Shown: in pieces, positions 1 through 8,117 of the stretch | Layout of the letters: every line of letters begins with the position of its first letter | How positions within the stretch are numbered: position 1 is the stretch's first letter | Origin: an uncultured Clostridia bacterium | Lineage (GTDB): Bacteria; Bacillota; Clostridia; TANB77; CAG-508 | Reading direction: 5' to 3' | Assembly (NCBI GenBank): GCA_934121925.1 | Contig: CAKOVK010000015.1 | Location: 1-35,651, forward strand | DNA: 35,651 bases | Program-made: the position numbers and the translations under genes | The notes under the pieces: generated by a model | The model's input: only the letters and a program-made list of their open reading frames with translations | Told to the model about the DNA's origin: nothing | Databases searched by the model: none

Positions 1-126
1 GACAGTAAGAACATGGCTGGTGGAATGATATTCATAATTATAGTACTTATAATTATAGGAATAATCCTATTTAGAACCAACATAAAAAATTTAATTGATA
101 AAATTAAAAATAAAACAAGCAAATGA
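1..126 (+). CDS. C-terminal part of a membrane protein (partial)
   Basis: An open frame runs in from the left edge and ends at a TGA at 124-126, leaving 41 residues. It holds one strongly hydrophobic stretch rich in Ile, Leu and Val (about residues 8-24), followed by a basic tail ending KNKTSK. This looks like a C-terminal membrane anchor with a cytoplasmic positive tail. The start and most of the protein lie outside the window, so no function can be given. The next gene starts 16 bases downstream behind an AAAGGAGAA ribosome binding site, so the two may be cotranscribed. Confidence 0.6.
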   Translation, partial: DSKNMAGGMIFIIIVLIIIGIILFRTNIKNLIDKIKNKTSK

Positions 127-141
127 AAGGAGAATGGTTTT

Positions 142-3100
142 ATGAAAAATAAAACAAAATATTTAGTAGCAATATTATTAATGCTAATTAGTTTTTTACT
201 AATTGGAGCTACTAATGTAAATGCAGAAACAACTGCAGAAGTTAATAATTATTCAGATTTAACTGATAAAATGAGTGATAATGTAACTGATGTAGTTAAA
301 CTTACTAGTGACATTACATTAAGAGAAGATTTTGATACAACTTTCTCTCTTAAAATGTCTAAAACTTTGGATTTTAATGGCTTTACATTAACTGTGCCAG
401 AACATTATAAGTTAGAATTAATTTACAGAAATACTTTGGATTTAAAATTCATTAATTCAAGTAGTAGTAAAACTGCTAAACTTAATATTTTAACTAATAT
501 AGGTGAAAACCCAATCTATAATGAAATTATGAACAGCGAATATACTGTTAATTTTGAAATAGATGGTGTAGATGTTGAATATGGAAAAGATTTTGAAACT
601 TTTTGGAGATATGTAGGAAGCAACAGTTTTAATAATTTAGTTTTTAAAAATCTAAAAATAACAGGATTTAATCTAATAACATATAAAGGTGAAGGAAAAA
701 CTATAAAATTTTCAAATGTTACTAAAGAAAGCAAAAATGGACCTTCAAAAACATTTTTGATACAAAGTTCTATTTTAACTGTTGATGATGTAATTGATGC
801 TGATTCAGTTATTGAGTATTATCCTAGCAGTGGTGTAAAAGTAACTGCTGATAGAACAGCAACACTTGATACTATCAATGCTTATTGGGGACCAATTACA
901 GTTAAGAAAAAAGAAGTTCAAACATTAACGGCTACAACAGAAGGTGAATTAATAAGTGCAGCTAATCAAATTAATAATAGCAAAGACACTATTATTAAAT
1001 TAGGCGGTAATATTAAGTTAACAGCACCTTTAGAATTTTATGTTTTAGGTAACGTTACTCTAGATTTAGTAGGTAATACTCTTGATTTAACAGAACACAG
1101 TTTAATATTCAATTATGGTTATAAAGATGTAAATAATTATAATTTTAGAAGTAATTTAACTATTAAAGATAGTGGCTTTGGTAATAGTGGTAAAATAATT
1201 GGAAAAGGATTTGACGGTAGAGTAAGAATATCTACTATAGATATGCCTGAAGAATTAAAAAATTTACCTAAGACTTATGGATTTACAATTGATGGTGGAA
1301 CTTATGCCGTTACCGGAACAAATTCATGGGATGAATATATATTTGATGTATTTTCTGATTCAGAACCTAAGGAGCAAAACATTACTTTAAATGTTAATGT
1401 AAAAAAAGGTATTTTTGAAGTTGGAAAAGTAGATGGTGAAATATTTTATTTCCCTTCATCTGATAATAATAATATGAAAGCAAACTTCAATTTTGAAACA
1501 CTTATGGTAAAAGGTCTAGGTGTTAAACTAGGATCTAATATTTTAGGTAAAAAAAGAATTAATGAAGTAATACCAAATGATACAAAACTATACTATACTG
1601 ATGTTAGTGGAGTAATTGAACTAGAAGATAGAACAAAATTAGTTATGGATGTTAGAAGTGGTATAAGTGAAAGTCAACCACAATATATTAAACTTGCTAA
1701 AGAAACAGGTTTAAGTGTAGATAATGTTACATTACCAAATGTTACATTTGGATATACTGCTGGACCAGAAGCAACAATTAATATTGCTAATATTGGTGCT
1801 GCTGAGTTAAAAATTACTAATGTAACAGTGTCTGATACAGATAAATTTGAAATCAATATATCTAGTCAACCAACAATAGGAATTGGTGCAACAAATACTG
1901 ATTTTAAAATTAAAGCAAAAACTGGTCTATCTGCTGGAACATATACACCAACAATTACTGTAACTGATGAAAATGGTAAAACATATACAGCAACAGTTAC
2001 ATTAAAAGTTGAACAAAAACAATTAACAGGATTAGGTATTAGTGGTTTAGATAGTACATGGGTTTATGGCACTACTAAAACTCCAACTGCAACAGGGGTT
2101 GATGATTTAGGAGCTGATGGCTATGAAATCATTTATTCTAAGAAAGATAGTTCTGAAAACTATGCAAATATAGGAAATAAATTACCTATATTAGTGGGAG
2201 AATATAAGGCAACATTAAGTGTAAAAAATCCAAATTATACAGCAAGTGAAGCTAGTGTTGATTTTGAAATTAAACCAATTACTACAGAAGTAAAAGTAAA
2301 AAGTCACGATGGCGAATTTACATATGATGGTTCAGAACACACAAATAATGCTTATGATGTTTTATGGGCAAATAATGCTAGTCCAATAACTGACAAAACA
2401 TTACCAAATGGTGATAAAGTTACTGCAGTAATTACTGGTAAAGTAAGAGATGTTAAAGACACAGCTCTTGAAAATAATACAATTGAAAAAATAACAATAA
2501 CAAATGCAGAAGGTGTTGATGTAACTGATTGTTACTCTAATAAAGTAAAAGCTGCTGGTAAATTAACAGTAAACCCAATTACAACACCAATAGTTGTAAC
2601 AGCTGCTTCAGATAATAAAGTATTTGATGATACTGAATTAACAAAAAATAATTATACATATACTGATGGTGTATTACTACCAGGTGATATGTTAGAAGCT
2701 ACAATTACTGGTAGCCAAAAATTTGTAGGTTCTTCAAATAATACTGTAAGCAATGTTAAAGTAATGAGAAATGGTGAAGATATTACTTTTAACTATACAA
2801 TGGGAACACATGTAAATGGTGTGCTTGAAGTAACAAGTGCAGAACAACCTTTAGCAATTGCAGATCAATATGTAAGAGTTAATGGTTCTATATTATTAAG
2901 TTATTTAGAACAATCAGTAACTGGAAATGTAGGAAACATTGATTTTACTATTAAATCAGGAGATGCACTTACATATAATGCTATAAACGAAGAATTTGTA
3001 GCAGGAGCTACTGAAGGTGATGTTGTAATAACTGTTACAGCAGTAAAAATGGATCTTGGTGGAGATAATACTCCTGAATGGAAAGAAACAACAAAAGATT

Positions 3101-4764
3101 TTACAATTCATGTTGTAAATAAAACTGATGTAAATATTTCAGGACTTTCTAATAATGAAACATTTACTTATGATGGAAATCCTAAAATGCCAACAGGAAC
3201 AATTAGTGTTAATGATGGAACAGTAAATGTTAGCGATTTAGAAGTAAAATATCAAGGAACAGGAACAACTTCATATAATAGTGCTACAGCACCAACAAAT
3301 GCTGGAACTTATACAGTAACATATAAAGTTCCTGATACTAATACAAATTATACAGGAACATTTAGTGTAGCATTCACTATTAAAAAAGCTCAACTTGATA
3401 AAGTAACTATTGTTAAAGATACTTTTGAATATACTGGTGATGAAATAGTTCCACAAGATAGTAATTTTGATTTAAATAAGATGAATTTTTCTGGCGATAT
3501 TAAGGCTACTAATGTTGGAAATTATAGCATTACAGTATCCTTAAAAGATAAAGATAATTATGAGTGGAAAGATGGTACAACTACAGATTTAGTTTTAAAT
3601 TGGTCTATCACACAAGCAACACCAGATTATACTGTACCAACAGGATTAACTTCTGTAAAAGGTAAAGTATTATCAGATGTAGTATTACCAACAGGATTTA
3701 CATGGAATACACCTGCAACAGTGTTAACAGCAGGAACAAACACATATAAAGCAACATTTACTCCAGTTGATACAACAAACTATAAAACAATAACTGATAT
3801 TGATATTGAAGTTGATGTTAAAAATACATTTAATGTAATAACATCAGTACCTGGTGGAAATGGAACAATTACACCAAGCAAAATAGATGTTATAGAAGGA
3901 AGTAAAGTAAAAATAACATTTACACCAAATACTGGATATATGATTGATAAAGTATTAGTAAATGGAATAGAAAAAACTGTAACGGGAAATGAAATAGAAA
4001 TAACAGTAGATGAAGAAAAAACAGTAGAAGTAAGCTACAAGAAAATACCATTTACAATAACAGTAGAAGAAGTAACAGGAGCAACAGTAAATCCAGATGG
4101 AACTGTAACAGTAGGTTATGGAGACAACAAAGACTTTACAATAACAGCAAACACAGGCTACAAACTAGTAAAAGTATTAGTAAATGATGTAGAAAAAGCA
4201 TTAGATGGTAACACATTAAAATTAAAGAACATTACATCAAATATGAAAATTAAAGTAGTAGTAGAAAAAATAGAATACAAAGTAATAGAAGGTGCAGAAC
4301 AAACATATACAATAACAGAAGATACAGAAGCAAGATTTAGAATAGATGCAGATTATAGCCTATTTAATAACAAAGTATATGTAGATAATGTACTTGTAGA
4401 TAGTTCAAATTATACAAGCAAAAGTGGAAGCACAATAATTGTATTAAATAAAGAATATGTAGATACACTTGCAGTTGGAGAACATACATTAAAAGTAGCA
4501 TTTACAGATGGAGGAGAAGCAGAAACAACATTTACAATAGCAAGAAAAGCTGAGGACAACAATAATAACGAAGACAACAACGAAAATAACAATGAAAACA
4601 ATACTCCATCAAAACCAGAAAATAAAGAAGAAATGAAAGACAAAGATAATGGTTCAAATCCAAAAACAGGCGATAATATAATACTTTATGTAGCAATGGC
4701 AAGTATTTCAATAATAGGACTTGGAGCAATAATAATAGTTTCAAAAATGAAGAAAAAGAACTAA
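142..4764 (+). CDS. Large sortase-anchored repeat surface protein
   Basis: A 1540-residue secreted cell-wall protein. Residues 1-28 form a signal peptide (KNKTK, hydrophobic core, VNAE). The N-terminal third has two right-handed beta-helix-like segments built around phrases such as VVKLTSDITL and IIKLGGNIKL, resembling pectate-lyase-like folds. The middle carries several immunoglobulin-like modules of the MBG/YDG kind (FTYDGSEHTNN, FTYDGNPKMPTG, FEYTGDEIVP), each ending in a KPIT, NPIT or TIKKAQ strand. Near residues 1230-1375 are two divergent InlB-B-type repeats (NTGYMIDKVLVNG, NTGYKLVKVLVND). An Asn/Glu-rich spacer precedes an NPKTG motif at 1506-1510, a hydrophobic helix and a KKKN tail: a complete sortase signal of the NPxTG rather than LPxTG type. 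It is inferred to be an adhesin-like surface fibre; the ligand is unknown. A strong hairpin terminator follows. Confidence 0.85.
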   Translation: MKNKTKYLVAILLMLISFLLIGATNVNAETTAEVNNYSDLTDKMSDNVTDVVKLTSDITLREDFDTTFSLKMSKTLDFNGFTLTVPEHYKLELIYRNTLDLKFINSSSSKTAKLNILTNIGENPIYNEIMNSEYTVNFEIDGVDVEYGKDFETFWRYVGSNSFNNLVFKNLKITGFNLITYKGEGKTIKFSNVTKESKNGPSKTFLIQSSILTVDDVIDADSVIEYYPSSGVKVTADRTATLDTINAYWGPITVKKKEVQTLTATTEGELISAANQINNSKDTIIKLGGNIKLTAPLEFYVLGNVTLDLVGNTLDLTEHSLIFNYGYKDVNNYNFRSNLTIKDSGFGNSGKIIGKGFDGRVRISTIDMPEELKNLPKTYGFTIDGGTYAVTGTNSWDEYIFDVFSDSEPKEQNITLNVNVKKGIFEVGKVDGEIFYFPSSDNNNMKANFNFETLMVKGLGVKLGSNILGKKRINEVIPNDTKLYYTDVSGVIELEDRTKLVMDVRSGISESQPQYIKLAKETGLSVDNVTLPNVTFGYTAGPEATINIANIGAAELKITNVTVSDTDKFEINISSQPTIGIGATNTDFKIKAKTGLSAGTYTPTITVTDENGKTYTATVTLKVEQKQLTGLGISGLDSTWVYGTTKTPTATGVDDLGADGYEIIYSKKDSSENYANIGNKLPILVGEYKATLSVKNPNYTASEASVDFEIKPITTEVKVKSHDGEFTYDGSEHTNNAYDVLWANNASPITDKTLPNGDKVTAVITGKVRDVKDTALENNTIEKITITNAEGVDVTDCYSNKVKAAGKLTVNPITTPIVVTAASDNKVFDDTELTKNNYTYTDGVLLPGDMLEATITGSQKFVGSSNNTVSNVKVMRNGEDITFNYTMGTHVNGVLEVTSAEQPLAIADQYVRVNGSILLSYLEQSVTGNVGNIDFTIKSGDALTYNAINEEFVAGATEGDVVITVTAVKMDLGGDNTPEWKETTKDFTIHVVNKTDVNISGLSNNETFTYDGNPKMPTGTISVNDGTVNVSDLEVKYQGTGTTSYNSATAPTNAGTYTVTYKVPDTNTNYTGTFSVAFTIKKAQLDKVTIVKDTFEYTGDEIVPQDSNFDLNKMNFSGDIKATNVGNYSITVSLKDKDNYEWKDGTTTDLVLNWSITQATPDYTVPTGLTSVKGKVLSDVVLPTGFTWNTPATVLTAGTNTYKATFTPVDTTNYKTITDIDIEVDVKNTFNVITSVPGGNGTITPSKIDVIEGSKVKITFTPNTGYMIDKVLVNGIEKTVTGNEIEITVDEEKTVEVSYKKIPFTITVEEVTGATVNPDGTVTVGYGDNKDFTITANTGYKLVKVLVNDVEKALDGNTLKLKNITSNMKIKVVVEKIEYKVIEGAEQTYTITEDTEARFRIDADYSLFNNKVYVDNVLVDSSNYTSKSGSTIIVLNKEYVDTLAVGEHTLKVAFTDGGEAETTFTIARKAEDNNNNEDNNENNNENNTPSKPENKEEMKDKDNGSNPKTGDNIILYVAMASISIIGLGAIIIVSKMKKKN

Positions 4765-4774
4765 AATACTACAT

Positions 4775-4808
4775 AAAAGAGGACTAGACCTTTCTAGTTC
4801 TCTTTTTA
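4775..4808 (+). terminator. Rho-independent terminator after the surface protein
   Basis: AAAAGAGGACTAGA pairs with TCTAGTTCTCTTTT (one G-T pair) around a short loop, followed by TTTTT. It ends the surface-protein transcript just before the next gene, whose AGGAGG binding site lies directly downstream. Confidence 0.75.
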
Positions 4809-4827
4809 AAAATAAAAGGAGGATTAT

Positions 4828-5331
4828 ATGCCAGGAAAAAGAACTAAAACCAGAAAGAAAGTAAAGATAAATAAAAGATTAGTTTGTAGTATTAGTATTG
4901 TACTATTACTAATAGCAGTTATATTTACAATTAAAATAATATCAAAACCTGTAAAAGTAGGAAAAATAAACAAAGAAGGTAAAGCAGAATATATAGAACG
5001 AGTTGTAAATGTAACAAAATATCCAAATAAAAAAATTGTAGAATTTAAAAACGATTATGAACTAATAGATAATGGAATAATAACAACCGAAATCTATGAG
5101 AAATTAAAAAATAATGATAATATCTACAATCTAACTGTAACAGAATATTTAAGATTAGGAGATATATCATCAAAAGAAAGCTACAATATAAACAAAGCAA
5201 TACAAACAGGAGTAGTAAAAGAAGATACAATATATGCAGATTATTTTGCAAAAACTTGTGGATTTAAAAACAAAAAAGAATTATTAAAATATACAAAAGC
5301 TGTATTTAAACTAGCTGATAAAGAAAAATAG
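4828..5331 (+). CDS. Small membrane-anchored protein of unknown function
   Basis: 167 residues. A very basic N-terminus (KRTKTRKKVKINKR) precedes one transmembrane helix at about residues 18-40, giving the orientation cytoplasm-in, with about 125 residues outside. The outer part is Lys/Glu/Asn-rich and contains two short similar segments (TTEIYEKLKNN and a NKAIQTGVVKED/CGFKNKKELLKY region) suggesting small helical modules. I do not recognise a family. It starts at an ATG behind AAAGGAGGA, separated from the upstream surface protein by a terminator, and is followed by a bidirectional terminator shared with hupB. Confidence 0.65.
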   Translation: MPGKRTKTRKKVKINKRLVCSISIVLLLIAVIFTIKIISKPVKVGKINKEGKAEYIERVVNVTKYPNKKIVEFKNDYELIDNGIITTEIYEKLKNNDNIYNLTVTEYLRLGDISSKESYNINKAIQTGVVKEDTIYADYFAKTCGFKNKKELLKYTKAVFKLADKEK

Positions 5332-5393
5332 AGATAAATTTTTTAATCATATTTTGTGTTTGAAATAATGAATAATAAACTGAATATATAAAT

Positions 5394-5435
5394 AAGAAAT
5401 GGTATACCAGCAAAAATGCTAATATACCATTTCTT
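5394..5435. terminator. Bidirectional terminator between the 167-aa gene and hupB
   Basis: A 13-bp perfect stem, AAGAAATGGTATA with TATACCATTTCTT, around a 16-base loop, T-rich on the right and A-rich on the left. It sits between two convergent genes, so it can terminate both. Confidence 0.75.
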
Positions 5436-5452
5436 TTAAGGAGATTTATGAT

Positions 5453-5728
5453 TTATTTATTAACTAGCTCTTTTAAAGCTTTACCAGCTTTGAATGCTGG
5501 AGCTTTAGATGCAGGTATTTTTATTTCTTCTTTAGTTTGAGGGTTTCTTCCTTTTCTAGCACTTCTTTTTCTTACATCAAAAGTTCCAAAACCAACTAAT
5601 TGTACTTTATCATTTGCTTTTAGTGCTTCAGAAACAACAGAAATGAAAGCATTTAAAGATTCTGCTGTAGCTTTCTTTGAATGACCTGTTTTAGCAACCA
5701 TTGCTTTTATTAAATCTGCTTTATTCAT
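5453..5728 (-). CDS. hup: HU-family nucleoid DNA-binding protein
   Basis: 91 residues, the normal length of HU. It begins MNKADLIKAMVAKTG, carries the dimer core VQLVGFGTFDVRKRSAR, the beta-arm signature GRNPQTKEEIKIPASKAP with the intercalating proline, and ends FKAGKALKELVN, all hallmarks of HU. It bends and compacts DNA as a homodimer in the nucleoid. It is monocistronic, with a good AAGGAGGA site, a TTGACA-type promoter and a terminator. Confidence 0.97.
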   Translation of the reverse strand: MNKADLIKAMVAKTGHSKKATAESLNAFISVVSEALKANDKVQLVGFGTFDVRKRSARKGRNPQTKEEIKIPASKAPAFKAGKALKELVNK

Positions 5729-5781
5729 ACAAAAAATCCTCCTTTCTCCAAAAATACAATCTTTTGTAATTTGTTATACAC

Positions 5782-5810
5782 AATTTATCAAAAAAAACCA
5801 ATAATGTCAA
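5782..5810 (-). promoter_or_regulatory. Candidate SigA promoter of hup
   Basis: On the minus strand a perfect -35 TTGACA (5810-5805) is followed after 17 bases by TAAATT (5787-5782). The spacing is ideal, the -10 box is a modest match. It lies about 55 bases upstream of hup and back to back with a plus-strand promoter at 5818. Confidence 0.5.
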
Positions 5811-5817
5811 TGCTTTG

Positions 5818-5846
5818 CTGACAAAAAGGATATTTAATGATATAAT
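5818..5846 (+). promoter_or_regulatory. Strong SigA-type promoter of a mini transcription unit
   Basis: CTGACA (5818-5823), a 17-base spacer, then a perfect TATAAT (5841-5846). A start near 5853 would give a transcript of about 155 bases ending at the hairpin at 5959-6006. Confidence 0.65.
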
Positions 5847-5878
5847 TATATTGGAATAAAAAGAATGGAGTAAATATT

Positions 5879-6013
5879 ATGATTGGAATAGTATTTAGAT
5901 TTCAAGGGAAAAGGGCAATGGATTATGATTTTAATACAGAGATAGGAGAATGCAATAAAAAAATAAAAGTACAGTTATATCTAAATGGTATCGTACTTTT
6001 ATTTTTAAGTTAG
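5879..6013 (+). CDS. Possible 44-residue small protein
   Basis: ATG at 5879 with GGAG 8 bases upstream opens a 44-codon frame (MIGIVFRFQGKRAMDYDF...) that ends at TAG 6011-6013. The last third of the frame is encoded by the arms of a terminator-like hairpin, which is unusual for a genuine protein. It follows a near-consensus promoter, so the unit is probably transcribed, either as a small protein mRNA or as a small RNA in which the frame is incidental. No family is recognised. Confidence 0.3.
   Translation: MIGIVFRFQGKRAMDYDFNTEIGECNKKIKVQLYLNGIVLLFLS
5959..6006 (+). terminator. 14-bp inverted repeat, probable terminator
   Basis: AAAAATAAAAGTAC (5959-5972) pairs perfectly with GTACTTTTATTTTT (5993-6006) around a 20-base loop. 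The right arm is T-rich. It would close a transcript from the 5818 promoter. Confidence 0.55.
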
Positions 6014-6271
6014 CCAATCCTACTTTTTAATCAAAAATCATATAAAATTAATGACATAGTGGCATATTAATATTAATTTTTATATAAAAGTGGATTGGCG
6101 CTTTTGAAAATTGTCACTTTTTCAGTAGCTTCCTTATGTATTCACTTTGTTTTTTTGTTTATTAAAGAAAGTTCTGAATTGTAAGTTGAATTTATTACAA
6201 ATGATGGGCTATACATTTTTTAATTTTGGTCTGAACAGTAACCTAAAATAAGATAAAATAAATATTAAACC
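6014..6271. other. AT-rich intergenic stretch without a recognised gene
   Basis: No frame with a ribosome binding site, no tRNA-like fold and no repeat could be supported here. A short similarity exists between CCAATCCTACTTTT and the rough reverse AAAGTGGATTGG about 80 bases on, which could form a weak long hairpin. Confidence 0.4.
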
Positions 6272-6300
6272 TTGTAATAAAAAAAACATTATGGTACAAT
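6272..6300 (+). promoter_or_regulatory. SigA promoter of the rlmN-prpC-prkC-rpe operon
   Basis: TTGTAA (6272-6277), 17 bases, TACAAT (6295-6300) with ATGG directly before the -10 box, a TG-type extended -10. The same ATGG-TAnAnT arrangement recurs before the lipoprotein and radical SAM genes. Confidence 0.7.
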
Positions 6301-6334
6301 GTACTCGTAAAAAAATATATAAAGGAAGATATAC

Positions 6335-7387
6335 TTGAAAGATAATATAAAAGATTATAATCTAGAAGAACTAAAAGAAATTTTAATTGATTTAGGAGAA
6401 AAACCATATAGAGCAGAGCAAATATTTAAATGGATAATGCAAGAAAACGTGACTTCATTTGATGATATGAGCAATATTCCTATTGAGCTAAGAAACAAAC
6501 TAAAGGAAAAATTCGATTTGCATATATTCAATATATTGCAAAAACAAGTATCAAAAGATGGAACTAAGAAGTATTTGTTTGATGTTTTAGATGGCAATGC
6601 AATAGAATCTGTACTTATGGAGTACAAGCACGGTTTTACAATATGTGTTTCATCACAAATTGGATGTAAAATGGGCTGCAAGTTTTGTGCCTCAACAGGT
6701 GTAAAATTTTCTAGAAATTTAACAGCAGGAGAAATTGTAGAACAACTTTTAGCAATACAAAGAGATGAAAATATAAAAATATCTAATTTGGTTTTTATGG
6801 GAATAGGAGAACCATTGGACAACTATGACAATGTTATGAAAGCAATTGCCATATTAAATAACCCTAAGGGAATTAATATGGGAGCAAGACATATTAGTAT
6901 ATCAACAAGTGGATTAGTTCCTAGAATATATGAACTTGCAGATAAAAATATACAATGCACCCTTTCTATATCTTTACATAGCGCAAACAATGAAAAAAGA
7001 AGTCAAATGATGCCAGTAAATAAGGTGTATAATATAGAAGAATTAATGAAAGCATGTAAATACTATACAGAAAAAACAAATAAAAGAATATCTTTTGAAT
7101 ATGCTTTGGCAAAAGAAAATAATGATAACTTAGCAGATGCAAAGGAACTTGTAAAGCTATTAAGAGGAATGCTTTGCCATGTGAATTTAATACCAATAAA
7201 TAAAATTGAAAACGGAAAGTATAGTAAGAGCACAAATGAAAACATATTAAAATTTAGAGACTACTTAAACGAAAAAGGAATAGTTGCTACAGTAAGAAGA
7301 GAATTAGGCTCAGATATAGAGGCTGCGTGTGGGCAACTTAGAAAAAAAGAGGTGGAAAAATGCGAACTTACTCAAAAACAGATATAG
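6335..7387 (+). CDS. rlmN: 23S rRNA (adenine2503-C2) / tRNA methyltransferase RlmN
   Basis: 350 residues, normal length. RlmN is a radical SAM enzyme that methylates C2 of A2503 in 23S rRNA (and A37 of some tRNAs). The cluster motif is C111-x3-C115-x2-C118 (GCKMGCKFCAS). GEPLDNYDN and the SISLHS segment are typical, and the C-terminal AACGQLRKK supplies Cys332, the catalytic cysteine of the family. The start is a TTG at 6335 behind AAAGGAAGA. It overlaps prpC by 28 bases, so the two are translationally coupled, as in Bacillus. Confidence 0.96.
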   Translation: MKDNIKDYNLEELKEILIDLGEKPYRAEQIFKWIMQENVTSFDDMSNIPIELRNKLKEKFDLHIFNILQKQVSKDGTKKYLFDVLDGNAIESVLMEYKHGFTICVSSQIGCKMGCKFCASTGVKFSRNLTAGEIVEQLLAIQRDENIKISNLVFMGIGEPLDNYDNVMKAIAILNNPKGINMGARHISISTSGLVPRIYELADKNIQCTLSISLHSANNEKRSQMMPVNKVYNIEELMKACKYYTEKTNKRISFEYALAKENNDNLADAKELVKLLRGMLCHVNLIPINKIENGKYSKSTNENILKFRDYLNEKGIVATVRRELGSDIEAACGQLRKKEVEKCELTQKQI

Positions 7388-8095
7388 GAAAAGCAAGAGA
7401 TATGAACCAAGACTTTATTTATGCAGCTGATGACAAGAATAACATAAAATTATGTATATTAGCAGATGGTATGGGAGGCTATAAAGGTGGAGAAATTGCA
7501 AGTAGTATGGCAACTATTTCTGCAAAACAATATATTGATGAGAATTTTATAAACATTATTCCAAACAAAGAGAATATACAAGAACTTATAAGAAACGCAA
7601 TGGAATATGCAAATAATGTAGTATATGAAAAGTCTAAAGAAAATAAAGAATTAGAACAAATGGGAACAACATTAGAAATTTGTTTAATATACGAAAATAA
7701 AGTTTATATAGGACATATTGGTGACAGTAGAATATATAGAATAAGAAAGAATATAATTAGAAGAATAACAACAGACCATAGTTATGTAGAAACTTTGGTA
7801 AAAGATGGAACAATAACTAGAGCAGAGGCTTTTTATCATCCTAAAAAAAATATGCTTATGAAAGCATTACGGATGTATGGAAAAAATAGAACCGGATGTA
7901 ACAGTAAAAGGATTTTTACCAGATGATATTATATTAATGTGCTCAGATGGATTGACAAATATGTTACAGGAAGAGGAAATATATTCAATAGTAAGAGATA
8001 GTGAAAGTATAGCTTGTGAAAGATTGGTTCAAAGAGCAAATGAGCTTGGCGGATATGATAACATAAGTGTAATTATAATTTCAAATAAAGATTAA
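7360..8095 (+). CDS. prpC: PP2C-type Ser/Thr protein phosphatase PrpC, read through a +1 shift at CGG
   Basis: Partner phosphatase of PrkC. Frame 0 from 7360 gives SKTDIGKARDMNQD, ADGMGGYKGGE and GHIGDSRIYR, then reaches CGG at 7870-7872 and would stop at 7926. Skipping the C reads KALG-C-MEKIEPDVTV and continues to TAA at 8095 through CSDGLTN and GGYDNISVI, motifs holding the remaining PP2C metal-binding aspartates. The composite is 244 residues, close to the 254 of B. subtilis PrpC. The glycine gained is the conserved Gly of the KALG motif. The downstream part is not decayed. It overlaps rlmN and is followed 22 bases on by prkC. Confidence 0.88.
7870..7873 (+). other. +1 frameshift site CGGA in prpC
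   Basis: In-frame codon 171 is CGG, preceded by TTA. Reading TTA then GGA (skipping C7870) restores the PP2C frame as K-A-L-G. No Shine-Dalgarno-like stimulator or stop codon adjoins the site. Confidence 0.8.
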
Positions 8096-8117
8096 TTTCT
8101 TTAGAATGGAGAGAAAA

